Part shown: positions 1 to 11,849 of the stretch, piece by piece
How the letters are laid out: the number at the start of each line of letters is the position of its first letter
How positions within the stretch are numbered: the first letter of the stretch is position 1
NCBI GenBank assembly: GCA_036186865.1
Contig: AP025075.1
Location: forward strand, 13,265,219 to 13,329,218
DNA length: 64,000 nt
Source: Eustoma russellianum
Lineage: Eukaryota; Streptophyta; Magnoliopsida; Gentianales; Gentianaceae
Direction: 5' to 3'
Made by a program: the position numbers and the translations under genes
Notes under the pieces: generated by a model
Database searches by the model: none
The model's input: the letters and a program-made list of their open reading frames with translations, nothing else
Told to the model about the DNA's origin: nothing

Positions 1-66
1 ATACATCATTACAATTAATGCATTGTATATACTTATGCTAGTCCTGAATTAACTTTCTGTTTATAG
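1..66 (+). other. 3' part of an intron in the G1 RNase H region
   Basis: The first 66 bases end in a pyrimidine-rich stretch and AG, after which the RNase H frame starts with Gly-Cys-Val-Leu-Met-Gln. The tail (TTAACTTTCTGTTTATAG) is almost the same as the end of the 65-nt intron in G2 at 55434-55498. A TTAAC branch-point-like motif lies just upstream of the acceptor. The 5' splice site is outside the window, so removal here is inferred from the G2 copy. Confidence 0.7.
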
Positions 67-1911
67 GGTGTGTCTTGATGCAAAATGAACGAGTTATTTC
101 GTACGCGTCAAGACAGTTGAAACCATATGAGCAGAATTACCCGACGCATGACTTGGAACTCGCAGCTGTGGTATTTGCTCTCAAGATCTGGAGACACTAT
201 CTATATGGAGAGAAATGCGCCGTGTTCACAGATCATAAGAGTTTGAAATACCTATTCTCGCAGAAGGAGTTGAACATGAGACAGAGAAGATGGTTGGAGC
301 TACTTAAGGATTATGACCTAACCATCAACTACCATCCGGGTAAGGCCAACAGAGTGGCAGATGCACTGAGCAGAAAATCTAGCCACGCAAGACAATCTCC
401 GTTGAAAAGAGAAATTGAGGAGTTTGACCTCGAAGTGGTGGACTCCGTAGCGAATGTTCTGACGGCTTTATCCATCAGCCCAGACTTGGTGGACAGGATC
501 AAAGAGGCGCAGTATGGGGACGCAGTGCTAAGAGACATTCGTGACAAGCTAGCTGCGGAACCAGTAAAAGATTTCCAGTTGCGAGGAGAAGGAAGTTTAT
601 GGTTCCAAAATAGGTTGTGCATACCTAACAATGATGAGCTTCGTAAGGAGTTGCTAAACAAAGCCCATAACTCGAGGTTATCTATCCATCCCAGCAGCAC
701 AAAGATGTACAAGGACCTCAAAAGAAATTATTGGTGGATGGGAATGAAAAGATCTATAGCAGAGTTTGTCGAAAGGTGTTTGGTTTGCCAACAAGTCAAA
801 GCTGAACATCAACGACCTGCTGGTTTTACGAAACCACTAGAAATTCCGGAATGGAAGTGGGAACACGTGACGATGGACTTCGTAATGGGGCTACCCAAGA
901 CACGAAATGGAAACGAGATGATTTGGGTAATTGTAGACCGTTTGACAAAGACAGCCCATTTCATAGCTATGCCACATGGTGCGTCGTATGAGAAGCTTTC
1001 CAATATATATGTGGATAACATTGTGAGCCTACATGGAGTCCCAGTCAGCTTTGTGTCAGACCGTGACCCCAAGTTCACCTCTAAGTTTTGGAGAGCATTC
1101 TAGAAGGCAATGGGTACCGAACTGAGGATGAGTACCGCGTACCACCCTCAAACGGATGGACAATCGGAGAGAACCATCCAAACCTTGGAAGATATGTTAA
1201 GAGCATGAGCTTTAGATTTTAAAGGAAACTGGGATAGCATGTTGAAGCTAATGGAGTTTTCATATAATAACAGCTATCACAGTGCAATTGGCATGGCGCC
1301 ATTTGAAGTCTTATATGGGCGTAAGTGCAGGTCCCCTGTTTGTTGGGACAAAGTTGGAGAAAGGATAATCACTGCACCCGAGTTGGTGGAGAAAACAGTG
1401 GAAAAGGTCAAATTGATAAGAGAGAAACTCAAGGTGGCACAAGACCGCAATAAGAGTTGGGCTGACACAAAGAGGCGACCCTTGGAGTTTGAGGAAGGTG
1501 AAAAGGTCTATTTACGAGTTTCACCCACCAAGGGAGTTGCAAGATTCGGGATGAAGGGCAAGTTAAGCCCTAGATATATTGGCCCATACGAAGTGCTTAG
1601 CAAGGTTGGGGAAAGAGCACCGGTTAGCCTTGCCACCAAATTTGTCCCAAGTCCATAACGTATTTCATGTATCTCAACTAAGGAAATACGTATCGGACCC
1701 AAACCATATCTTGGAAGCTCAACCATTGGATGTTAAGGAAGATGTCTCATATGAAGAACATCAAATAAAGATTGTGGATAGAAAAGATCAAGTCCTGCAC
1801 AGACATGTGATTCCGTATGTCAAGGTTCAGTGGAGTAACCATGCGGAGCGCGAAGCCACGTGGGAGCTTGAAGAGCAAATGAAGGAGCTATATCCACATC
1901 TCTTCCAATAA
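67..1911 (+). pseudogene. G1 pol 3' region: RNase H, integrase, chromodomain (broken)
   Basis: In order this encodes the rest of RNase H (ISYASRQLKPYEQNYPTHD), an H2C2 zinc-binding region ending in CLVCQQVKAEH near 775-810, the integrase core (MDFVMGLPKT near 875-905, SDRDPKFTSKFW near 1056-1092) and a C-terminal chromodomain-like segment ending WELEEQMKELYPHLFQ. The integrase would insert the cDNA, and the chromodomain targets modified chromatin in this family. Breaks are TAG at 1101-1103, where the family has Gln, TGA at 1204-1206, and a two-base loss near 1615 that shifts the frame until the chromodomain. The frame after 67 fits splicing of the preceding intron. Confidence 0.9.
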
Positions 1912-1940
1912 GGTACGCTAGTTTCGAGGATGAAACTTTT

Positions 1941-1955
1941 TATAAGGGGGTGGAA
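1941..1955 (+). other. polypurine tract of G1
   Basis: A purine-rich run (AAGGGGGTGGAA) sits directly before the TG that opens the LTR. It is the expected primer site for plus-strand DNA synthesis. The same arrangement precedes the 3' LTR of G2. Confidence 0.75.
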
Positions 1956-3513
1956 TGTTATGCCCCGCACCCTCCGTAGGATAATTAAAAGACAAAGAAA
2001 GAATTAAAGGAGATTAATGACGGTCAACGGTAATGAATTAGGAATTAAGTATGAGATTAATTAGAAATTAATGAGAAAATTAAATATTAGAATTAATTTG
2101 TATTTAATATTAGAATTAAATAATAAAGGTTTATCCTTTAAGATAAATAAGATAATAGATATAATTTAGAAACTCCAAATCTTACCCTATTCCCTATTAA
2201 ACTGACAACGTCAGTTTTCTTTCTCCCATTCACAGACGTCGACTTTCTTTCCCTCTAAGCCCTAGCCGTTTTCCCAAAGGTGTAGGAGAGGAAGACATCC
2301 TCAGGTTTGATCCAAACTCCGTCCGTTCTTCAATCCGTCTTCGAGTAATCACAGGCAAGTAATCATCTTATAAGTTCCTACGTTTTGTGAAAGAAAACTG
2401 GCCTATTTTGTTATCAAATTGGATCACCATGCAGTAGTTTCGTTTTGTGGTTATTTGTATATGATTTATATGTTTTGGTTTCAAGTTTTGGCCGCTGTAT
2501 ATGAAAAGGTATTCGCCGTTGTTGTTGATTATGTGGAATCCTGCAAATCCCTACCCCGTGAACCCCTTCTTGTGGTGACTTCATTGCTGCGTGGGTTGAG
2601 AGAAAAGGTGGGATTTTTAGGGTTGATGAGGTTGGAACAAAAGGTGCGTACTAGGCTTGGATTTCGCTTGCGATGTGCGTAGCGTTAAATCTTTAGTATT
2701 AAGCGTGAATGATAGCAGGATTAGGCTTGAATGAAATGGGTGGATGGAGTTTGGAAACGTTGGCTGAGATCTGCAGAAAATCGCAGAAGAATTTCTGGAA
2801 AAACGCTGACATCGATCGATCGATGTCAGAGATCGATGTCCTCTGATGGACATCGATCGATCGATGTAGGGTGACCTGAGAGATCGGTGTCCTCTGATGG
2901 ACATCGATCGATCGATGTAGGTGAGGGCTGAGAGATCGATGTCCTCTGTTGGACATCGATCGATCGATGTATAAGAGGCTGAGAGATCGATGTTCTCTGT
3001 TGGACTTTGATCGATCGATGTGAGAGTATGATGTCACATCGATCGATCGAAGTGAGGGGATGATGTCTATCTGTTTTGTGGGAAAAGAGAGGAAGGAAGA
3101 GGGAAGCTCAAGGAGTCTTTGGGTGACCTTAGGGACTTCTTAAGACCTGATCATGGGTAGTCTAAGTCTTGGGAACATGCCTTAGGATGGTGAAGCAACT
3201 TGGAGACTTCAAAGGGTTATTCGAATCGAATTTCAATGCGGATGACCTAGGAGGGTTAGGAAATGATCGTACGAAGTGTTATAGTGTTCTTCGAAAGAAA
3301 GATAGGAGTACTCGCATGAGTGTGTGAAGTTTAGTATCAAGACTAAGTGTTGATGTACTGCATTGATGGTTTAGATTGTCGAGATATGTTTCCGCGCTTA
3401 TTTCTCCTACGTCATTGATGATGTGTATTCGAGAGATGAGACGTCTTGTAGTCTTCTCAGTAAGCTACGACGGGTGTACCGGTTCGGATTCCGCTGTCCG
3501 GGTCGGCGCTACA
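1956..3513 (+). repeat. 3' LTR of G1
   Basis: The LTR begins TGTTATGCCCCGCACCC and ends GGCGCTACA. It is 1558 bp, against 2359 bp for the 5' LTR of G2. The missing part matches the zone that in the other gypsy LTRs holds the TATAAAG repeats and the micro-ORF, so an internal deletion is likely. It keeps the CAGGCAAGTAATC site near 2352 and the palindrome cluster. Its start and ending resemble the LTR at 59499-61907 more than those of G2. Confidence 0.85.
2808..3052 (+). repeat. palindrome cluster, about 52-bp tandem repeat, in the G1 LTR
   Basis: A unit of about 52 bp is repeated about five times. Each unit has a half-site AGATCGATGTCC and then a full palindrome CATCGATCGATCGATG. The first palindrome, 2808-2827, is perfect over 20 bp. 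Minus-strand open frames rich in Ile-Asp-Arg-Ser across this block are by-products of the repeat. Confidence 0.9.
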
Positions 3514-4959
3514 ATTTGTAAGTCCCAACAGAGTTTGTGCTTATGTCTTTTTAAAATAAACTTGAATTTCCTACGAAAGCAAAGCAGAACCAGGATCAAA
3601 GATGTAACATCACATTCACAGATGTACTCTTAATGAGAATGATACTCTTAAACCATTGATTTGGAGAGTCTCTGGCATATCTTCTACACATTAGTATAAT
3701 GATGAATTTCATAGAAATTCAAATTGAATACTCCATACATATTATTTTTTAACTCCCCGACATAGTTTGTGCTTATATCTTTTTAAAATAAATATCTTTT
3801 TAAAATAAACTCGAATTTCCTGCAAAAGCAAAGCTCAACAAGAATCAAGTATGTAACCCCAAGAAATTAAAGGCGTGTCAATGGAAAATTAGGTGAATCT
3901 GCAACTTCTCTATGCAGAGGTATGAAGTCGACATTGTTCTTCTATAGAAAACAAATTCTCGTCTGCCAAAGAAGAATCTACCAGTGATAACCAAGATTAT
4001 AAATTTAAAATGCTAGTAGCGGAAAGTACAAGAACATTAAAAACTTCCACATGCTATTTATAACTAATACCAAAAAAACCTCTGGATATAAATTTTTCTT
4101 CTACTTCAAGCGAGAAAGGCTCCCAACCTCCACATGAATAGTAATGCTGGGGGATCCATCAATGCATTGGTTCTTGTTTATGCTGCCTTTTTCTGTTTGC
4201 AGTGGTACAGACAACACCAAAAGATAGGCTTAGTGAACATATAATTCCATTCGCATCATTAAAAAAATCATAGGCTACCTAACGAAACAAGTAAAGATCG
4301 CATAATTGTGTCCAATAAAACCTAATTCGTATAAATTGTAGTTAAATCAGGGGAAAGAACTTAGATCCAAGGATGGTGGACAACGTAATAGTGTAAAGAT
4401 AAGTTGAGAACGACATTGATTAGAGAAAACACGACATATGAAAACACACCGCTGAGAGTCAAAGTTGGTGATAAGATACTGTGAAGACCTTCAAGTACAG
4501 TGCATGCACGTTTAGTCAATAAGTGCCCACCGCGGCCTGTAGGAAAACAACAAAACCTTAAGAAATTTTGAAGATGTAGATGAGATGATGCACTGTGCAG
4601 TAGAAGAAAAGATTACGAGCTTTACTATCTTTTTCCCTTTAGATTTAGAGGATACAAAAAAATTGACTGGAGGTCAAATAAACACAATATAGTAGGACAA
4701 ATAAACATAAAACTTAGCCATAAACTAAGGAAAATTGTCGTGTCTAGGAGTATTACCATAATTTCACGAAGTACCAATTATACGAACAATAACTAACAAT
4801 AAAATGCTATTGTTAGATTTTTCTCTAACAAGTACATGTATATATCACAACAACAGTGACATTAAGAAAGAACAACAACAACGACGACAAGAGCAAAATT
4901 ATAGAAGATATCATTACGGCTTACTCGCAGTTACCACGAAAAATATGAGTTGTCTTTTC
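3514..4959. repeat. decayed array unit, first (partial)
   Basis: This unit starts in the middle of the array consensus, where G1 is inserted. It contains the landmark CACATTCACAGATGTACTC near 3611, the block with GGTGTTGTCTATACC on the minus strand near 4200-4230, and a stretch near 4440-4540 that reads on the minus strand as an intron acceptor followed by GGHLLTKRACTVLEG. The same blocks recur up to 42 kb. No intact gene is seen. Confidence 0.7.
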
Positions 4960-7900
4960 TTGCATGAGCAATACGTTCATCCATCTTATTTTCAGAAGAT
5001 GCCCTCAAATCAGGCAAGTATGATACAACGGCTTACAACGAATAGGCAACAAGAAAAAGAGTCCCTTTCAACCATTCTTTCTTATTTCCTATGAATACAA
5101 GCTCGATAACCAGTCATGGAGTTGCTACAAATTGCCACAAGGGACAAAAACGAACAGTCAAATTAGAACATGTTGAAACGTCTAATAGGGCAATATAAAA
5201 TGAACTTAATACAAAATTATTGAACCTGATTAGGATAGGACCTGGATCAGAATACAACTTCAGTTGGCATTTCTGCTGAAGGTATCTGCCGAAGATCATC
5301 TAAACCATGGTCCAAGTGCAAGAAAGCTCCACTGCAAATTGAACTTCTTCATGACGTGGTACATGCCACTTAGGAGCAGATAGGAGAAAATCTGGTCCTA
5401 AGTTGTTATATCTACTGAAGGTATCTGCCAAAGGTCATCTAAACAATGGTATAAGTGCAAAATAGCTCCAATGTAAATCGAACTTCCTCATTCGTGGTAC
5501 ATGCCACTTAAAAGCAGTTAAAGATTTGATGTCAGGGAAATCTTTTGAACAAATACATTTCTCCAAAAAAAAGAACAACAAGATGACAATGAATATGCCT
5601 AACAAATAATCAAAAAAATCCAAAAGTGTGAACAGCTACACGAGGAAAAAAAGAGGGAAAAGAAAAGAAAAAGACCATTAACTTGTCAAAAATCATGAGT
5701 CAATAGGTCACCTTAAACAGTGTATTACTTAAAGGCAACAATAAACCAACACCAACTAGGCCTTATAGCTACATGCATAAAAAGAATCACATGTGCAGAG
5801 GTGGTCCTAAGTAGGATGATACTCTTAAATCACTGATTCACGTAGGCCCTAGCATATCTTCAACTACACTAGTATAAGTGATGAATACAACAGAAATTAT
5901 AATGAATTACCCTAAGAAAGTTTCTGCTTATATAGTTTGAAAATGAACTAGAGTTTCCTACTAAACCAAAGCTGACCCAACGCTAAAGATCACCCCAAGA
6001 AACTGAAAAGTAACTTAATTTACGGTCAAACTACTCTCGATATGATTAATAGCAACAAATCTAAATGGAGCATGGTTCTATCCATGCCTCCTTTCTATGT
6101 TTCCACTGGTATAGACTACCACAAAAGATAGGCATATTAAAGAAATAGTTCATTTTTGTATTAAGATCGCAAACCCTCCACAGACAGAGTCTTCAACTTT
6201 ATCTGAGTGATGAATGGCTCTTGTAATCGCTGAAGGATAGCTTTTCATGATAGAGAGAGAGTAGTCAAAATGCATTGAAAATCGCTGAAGGATAGCTTTT
6301 CATGATTTTCTCTACAAATACACTGAAATCGACAGAAGGCCGACTTTTCACTATTTTCACTAGAGCTTTTCGAAAACTCTAGTCAACATTATAAAGGAAA
6401 AAAACAGAGATAAGGACATAATAATTAATATGCGTAAATTATAGAGGGATAAAAAGATTGATACCCACAAAAAATATGACTGCATTTTAGAAATACTAGA
6501 CAATACATGTACCAAAAAATAGCTTCATAATATGTTAGGTGCATAGAAACAACAGTATCCAGGGCTTTAACTTCTTGTATATCCTACCATTCTACCAAAA
6601 AACATTTATACACAAAAAAAGAAAGAAAAGAAGAAAGAGTAGTAATTGATGGATTTGCAAAGAAACATACCTTGAGGTTCTGATTCAACAATGTGATCCC
6701 TATTAAAAATTCTAATTTATATCCTTAAAAAAGGTAAATGAGAAGCTTAACAAATCTACAAACAATTCTGTAACTGTGTAAGGAGAGATTGAGAAGACAA
6801 TCATTAGAATAAGCACATGTTCAGATTGAAACAAACCACTAGAAGTAGGAAACAAGCTAGCTTGAGAAGACCTCCATGTACAATGCATGTATGCTTTGCC
6901 GTTAAGTGCCCACCGTGGTCGGTAAGAAAACTACGAAACTTCTAAAGAAACTTTGAAGATGTAGAGATGATGATACAATGATCATTAGACAGAAAAAACA
7001 TTCTTTTCCCTTTAGAATTACAGGATACAACAAATTAATTGGAGGTGTTCAACTATGGCGACAGACACCAGTTTCCAGGCTTCTTGTGACATAACCATGC
7101 CTCATATTAGCTATGAAGTAAGGAAAGTAGTACTATACCCAGGTATATTACTGTAGTTTCCCAGAACATCCATTTGTCAGGTTTTCCTCCATAAAGTACC
7201 TATATGTATAACAACAATGAGGCGAAAAACTTTTTGGTCTAGCGGTTGAGTAGCATTTATCCCTTCCCTGTGTCTCGAGTTCGATTCCCCTCCCTAATTT
7301 TTTTTAAAGAAAATATATATATATAACAACAATGAGATTTCAAAAGCACCTGGTATAGACAACCTCAAAGGAAAGTCACGTTAAATATATAGTTCACTAC
7401 TGTTAAAGGGAGAAAAGGGAACAAAAAAAAAAGAAATAGTGCAAGTCCCTATTTCACAGGATACAGGTGAATATTACAAAAAATATAAACCTTCCACAAG
7501 AATTTCTAGAGAGAGATTCTGTGGATTACATAAATAATTCTCGCTCTTCTCATGAAAACCCACAAGCCGTTACTTCCTACATTAGACATCTAAATTCACA
7601 CGTAGTCCATTCCTTTTTTTAGCGAGAGTATGAGAGGTCAATAGGACTCAATATTTTGTTAACCTAGGAAAAAAATTTAAATTAAGACGAAAATAGCCTT
7701 AAAAGAAAGCATGAAAATAATATCACCTGGAGAGAATCCAAGAAGAAATGAAGATAGAGCCTTCATATCCTGAATGTTAAACAACAGTATGAGAAAAATT
7801 ATGGAAGAAAATGCTACTGCCAGATTTTTCTCCAAGTACATGTATATGTAACAACAATGACATAAAAGAGAAACATCAACAACGATAATAGGAGAAAAAT

Positions 7901-7970
7901 TATGGAAGATATCATTACAGCTTACTCCCAAGTACCATGGATAATATAAGTTGTCTTTTCTTGCATGACC
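4960..7970. repeat. decayed array unit, about 3.0 kb, interrupted at its right end by copia C1
   Basis: This is the clearest single unit. The landmark TTGCATGA followed by CATCCATCTTATTT at 4961 recurs 3.0 kb later at 7961, where it is split by C1. In between are blocks that recur at 18785-22375, 29455-31997 and 35104-38752, including GGAGGTGTTCAACTATGGCG near 7040 and AAAACCCACAAGCCGTTA near 7553. A SINE-like element lies inside. No intact reading frame is seen. Confidence 0.75.
7222..7321 (+). mobile_element. SINE-like tRNA-derived retroposon, about 100 bp
   Basis: A 100-bp insert carries a pol III A box (TGGTCTAGCGG at 7234-7244) and a B box (GAGTTCGATTCC near 7277-7288), then a T-rich and AT-rich tail. 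It is flanked by a 15-bp direct repeat, TATAACAACAATGAG, at 7207-7221 and 7322-7336. Other array units have this host sequence only once (for example near 30598), which shows the insertion directly. It is too short and degenerate between the boxes to be a working tRNA gene. The family was not identified. Confidence 0.8.
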
Positions 7971-10900
7971 TGTAGGATCTGCAAGGCACCACTAGAAGGG
8001 GGGGTTGAATAGATGGTGCGGAAAGTGTGCTTTTTAAAATTTCTTTAAACTTGAACAATTCAAGTTCTGAAAACAGATTCTGTTTTCAGAACCAGTTTTA
8101 AAACGTTTTTAAAACTAGGTTAGAGGTCTCCAAAAATTATGCAATTTTGAGAGACTTTAGCCTCAGATGTTATGAGGGTCCCCTAAAAATTTCAAATTAA
8201 AATTCAACCTTTAACCCCTTCAAAAACCGTTGATACTCAGATTGTGCAAATCTGCCAGAAACGGTAGATGGTTTTGAAAAATTAATTCCTATCTGTGTGA
8301 ACGTCCAAATGCTCTGAAAATTTGACCACTAACTCCTTATATACTATATTTAAATGGTTTGAAACAGTTTTGGAAAATTCTTTTGGGAAGTAGGTCAAAT
8401 ATAATCAAAGTCTCAACCTTTGCAAGTCTGAAAATCAGACTGCACTAGTCTCAGAACTTTTGATGTTTGATTGACTTATACTTATCCAAAAGGGTTGAAA
8501 CTTGTGCCAAATTAACCCTAGAACGTGTAAGTATGTTTCTGGAAATTTTCGTAATTTTTGAAAATCGTTTACTATTTTTGCGGATGCGAACAAGAAGGAT
8601 AAACAGTGCAGTAACTGAAAAGTAAATGCAGAAAGTAAATGGCACCAAGAATTTTATACTGGTTCGGTTATAAACAACCTACTCCAGTCTTCAAGGAACA
8701 CCTTCCTTGATTCACACTAATCACACACACGCAGTACACCTTACCGCAGGGTTGATAGAGTTACACCTAACTCCAACCCTTTACAAACCTTATATTGTAA
8801 GTACAATTCGCACGAACACCACCACCTTGCTAGAATGAAGATTGATCACACCTTGATCAATCTTTTACAAAGATGTATGAATGGTGGTTTATCTCAAGCC
8901 TATTCAAGATTGAAAGAATATGAATACACTAGGCTTTTACAAGAAAAGAGAAAGAAAGAAAATGTAGGAGAAGAAGAGCTTAGCAATTTGATCTCTTTAG
9001 AATGCAATGCTTGTTGTTGTATTTTGTTTGCTCTCCTCTTCTTTCCTTATAGTTGCAGCCGTCCCCCTTAGGGCTTCTCCCCTCTTGAAAATTGTCTTTT
9101 AAGTCCTTGAGAGAGTGTAAGACATCATTGTGACAATGCCTTGCTTACTTGGCATCCTCCTATTGGATCATCATTTAGTCTTCGCTTACTTGACACCTCT
9201 TTATTGGCTCAATGTTGTCATCAAGATGACATGGAAAAAAATCTGAGATATACACTTTAAAATGTGCCAAAAATCAAACATGAAATCATATCATAAGTCA
9301 AGAGATACACCATAAATTACAAGACCAACAATTCTTCCATTTTCATGCCTAAAAATCGGCCAAGACAAATCTTGCCATGCTGAATTTTTCAGCATGTGCA
9401 ACCTTCCTTTTCTTTCAAAATAATACCAATTATTTTTTGATTTTTCATCATAAAAATGAATCAACAATATCTGGTAAGTACTTCGACCACTTAAAAAATG
9501 AACTTGGACACATTTTAGTACTAAAATTCGGCCACACCATGTACACATGCTGAAAAAATTTTCAGCATGTGTGATATGTGAAATATCACCATTTATCTTT
9601 TTAATTATTATTCAAAACCTTACCATATCTCCTTCTAATCAATCACCTAATAAAGAATGACAAAATATGTCACATTTAACACCATAAAATCGGCCAGCTT
9701 GAGGTTAGTATGCTGAAATTTTCAGCATGTGACATAAGAGAGATATATGTTGAATTCTTACCATTTGTAGCTTCTCTCTTCAATTCACCAACAATGTATG
9801 ATTGATCCTTGACCAATCAATATGCCAACAAAGCTCTACATGTGCTCCAACTCAGCTGTATGTAACGTTATATGATGTGTAACATGTGCTGAAATTTATT
9901 TTTGCTAACTTTGTAAAATAGTGCACCTTTAATAATACACACATGTAATATTCCAATCAGCCCTTAATTTAATTTTCTAGAACACTTTAAGATATATATC
10001 ATATGTAAAAAGTGTCTAGATACGTGTCACATGATGTACAAGAAAAACGTTCCATGTTATGTGCGTAGAAAACCGAATTTTCGATATTTATCGATTACCC
10101 GATTTTTCTCTAATTTAAATTCCAACTTTTGCACATGTTATATATATTATGTTATAAATAATATATATAATATATACTTTAAATCTCAGCACTTGGCTGG
10201 TTTAAAGTGGTACCATTAGCATGTGACAAAATTAAACTTGGAATCTTCACATTTTGGCCTTAATGTGGAGTAATTTGTGTGTGCCAACATGGAAAGTATT
10301 GTTGGCTGAATATGTCATGTGTAGCACGAAATTTACATCATATTTTGATGTATATGGGCTGGCCATTTATTTATGGCAAGTACGTGACACGTTGGCGAAG
10401 TTTCGGTATTCGCCCGATACGACAAATTTCGGTTTAGAATCTTTTATTGTGTCGTATTTAATTTGTCATCACCATATCTTATATCATATGATATAAGACC
10501 TGAATACACTCATAAATATGAGTTAAGTATAGTGGTGTGACATTAACGTACGTACGTAAAATATATAACGTGTCGGTAGTACGTTGGAATACATGTGTAT
10601 GTGCCTTTTTCAAAAAAAATCTGAAAATATATAATTTTTATGTATATGTGGCGTGTACATTAAAGATGGAGAGGAGGAGAAGACTTTCCTTCCTTAGCCT
10701 TGTTGCCTTTGTGCCTTTTCCAAATGAAGCTTCCTTTAATGAACTACTTAGTTTATTAAACTAAGTACTTCACTTAATGAACTAATTTAGTTCATTAATG
10801 GTGGCACCTGAAAATAGTATAAACACAACAAATGTTTGCCATATGATGTAAGCTTTAATGCTTCATGGCTCGTTAGTACGGCAACATAATATATAAGCTA

Positions 10901-11027
10901 AATAAGGCAAGTAATGGCAAGTTATCATGCATACATGTACACATTTATATATGTTTATGCACGTTTATATATATGTATACATTCAAGACACTTATTTTGA
11001 AATCACTCAAACCCCCTTATCTTTACA
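7971..11027 (-). repeat. 3' LTR of C1 (long form, 3057 bp)
   Basis: It runs from TGTAGGATCTG to CTTTACA on the plus strand, with TG..CA ends. It contains 8982-9728, absent from the other LTR, and the palindrome TTATATCATATGATATAA at 10479-10496. Short open frames in it also occur in the other LTR and match nothing I recognise; I do not regard them as genes. Confidence 0.93.
9350..9730. repeat. three spaced hairpin modules inside the C1 3' LTR
   Basis: Three modules about 165-175 bp apart each have an AAAATCGGCCA-like box (TAAAATTCGGCCA in the second), a short gap, and an inverted repeat TGCTGAA...TTCAGCA followed by TGTG. Hairpins are at about 9378-9396, 9549-9570 and 9711-9727. The whole block lies in the segment missing from the 5' LTR. 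Confidence 0.8.
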
Positions 11028-11041
11028 ATCTCCCCCTTTTG
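11028..11041 (-). other. polypurine tract of C1
   Basis: On the minus strand, CAAAAGGGGGAGAT lies immediately before the 3' LTR. This is the usual position and composition for the plus-strand primer. Confidence 0.75.
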
Positions 11042-11349
11042 ATGATTTTCAAAATAGTTTGTGTACATGATTTAAATGCTATCCCTCCCCCTTGAATTGT
11101 GCGCAAATTTAAAATTTGAATTTCGAATTTCAAATCCGGCTCCCCCTTGATTTGTGCAATTAAGATCAATTAAGATCAATCAGTGTCTCTCTCCCCCTTA
11201 AATCATGTGTCTCTCTCCCCCTTAAATCATGCTTTTCTCTCTCCCTTTATTTTGGAAAGTTAATCAAAATATTCCTGTCAAACCCTTTATTTCGGAAAGT
11301 TAATCAAAATATTCCTGTCAAAAAGGTAAGTAAATCAAATAATATCAAA

Positions 11350-11849
11350 TCAAATCATATCAGCGGGAATCATGCCTAATTTAGAACGAAGAGATTCATA
11401 TGTGGCTTGATTTAAGGCCTTTGTAAATATATCCGCTACTTGTGATTCTGTGCGTACGTGATCTATGACAATATTACCATTGTTAACGTGATCATGAAGA
11501 AAGTGATAGCGTACTTCTATATGCTTAGCCTTAGAATGTAACACGGGGTTCTTAGACAAATTGATGGCACTCATACTATCACAATATATAGGAATCTTAT
11601 TTACGATAATTCCAAAGTCCGAAAGTTGTTGTTTTATCCACAACAACTGTGTGCAACAAAGGCTAAGAGCCATGTACTCAGCCTCAGTAGTGGACAAAGC
11701 AACACTTGCTTGCTTTTGGAAAACCATGAAATAAGAGAATTTCCTATAAATTGGCAGGTTCCGCTCGTGCTTTTTCTATCTATTTTGCAGCCACCATAAT
11801 CTGCATCAGTGTAAGCATGTAAGTCAAATGTAGAATCCTTATGTACCAA
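11350..11849 (-). pseudogene. C1 RNase H (frameshifted)
   Basis: Two overlapping minus-strand frames carry the RNase H end of pol: the first has DADYGGCKIDRKSTSG near 11760-11810, the second has STTEAEYMALS followed by KHIEVRYHFL and ADIFTKAL. These are the usual copia RNase H blocks. At least two frameshifts, near 11850 and 11730, separate them from each other and from the reverse transcriptase, so no continuous protein can be made. Confidence 0.9.

Larger units (their letters stand above)
1..3513 (+). mobile_element. Ty3/gypsy chromovirus G1 (Del/Tekay-like), 3' part only
   Basis: The window opens inside this element and contains its RNase H, integrase, chromodomain and one LTR. The order RNase H, H2C2 zinc finger, DDE integrase, chromodomain, polypurine tract, LTR is that of chromoviruses, and the protein closely resembles that of element G2 at 50121-59498. 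The coding part has an amber codon, an opal codon and a frameshift, so it is dead. The sequence right of the LTR continues the decayed repeat array, so G1 inserted into that array. Lineage is judged by eye from integrase and chromodomain residues. Confidence 0.9.

Noticed and set aside
2617..3037. Minus-strand open frames rich in Ile-Asp-Arg-Ser and similar frames at 44634, 49590, 50966, 58142 and 60321
   Set aside because: They are the translation of the ATCGATCGAT repeat clusters in LTRs; length comes from the repeat, not from coding constraint.
2808..3052. Palindromic repeats with spacers of similar length, resembling a CRISPR array
   Set aside because: Spacers are themselves repeats, the block lies in an LTR of a plant retrotransposon, and no cas gene is present.
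5435..5623. Minus-strand hydrophobic frames in the array (also near 7677, 19197, 35338) as membrane proteins
   Set aside because: AT-rich sequence gives Phe/Leu/Ile-rich translation; the frames are not kept between units.
7234..7310. A tRNA gene
   Set aside because: A and B boxes are present, but the arms do not fold into a full cloverleaf by eye and a long target duplication flanks the unit, so it is a SINE-like retroposon.
8835..10764. Open frames of 60-85 codons in the C1 LTR (8835, 10031, 10254, 10537 and copies at 17295-18522)
   Set aside because: They recur only because the LTR is present twice; none shows a recognisable domain.
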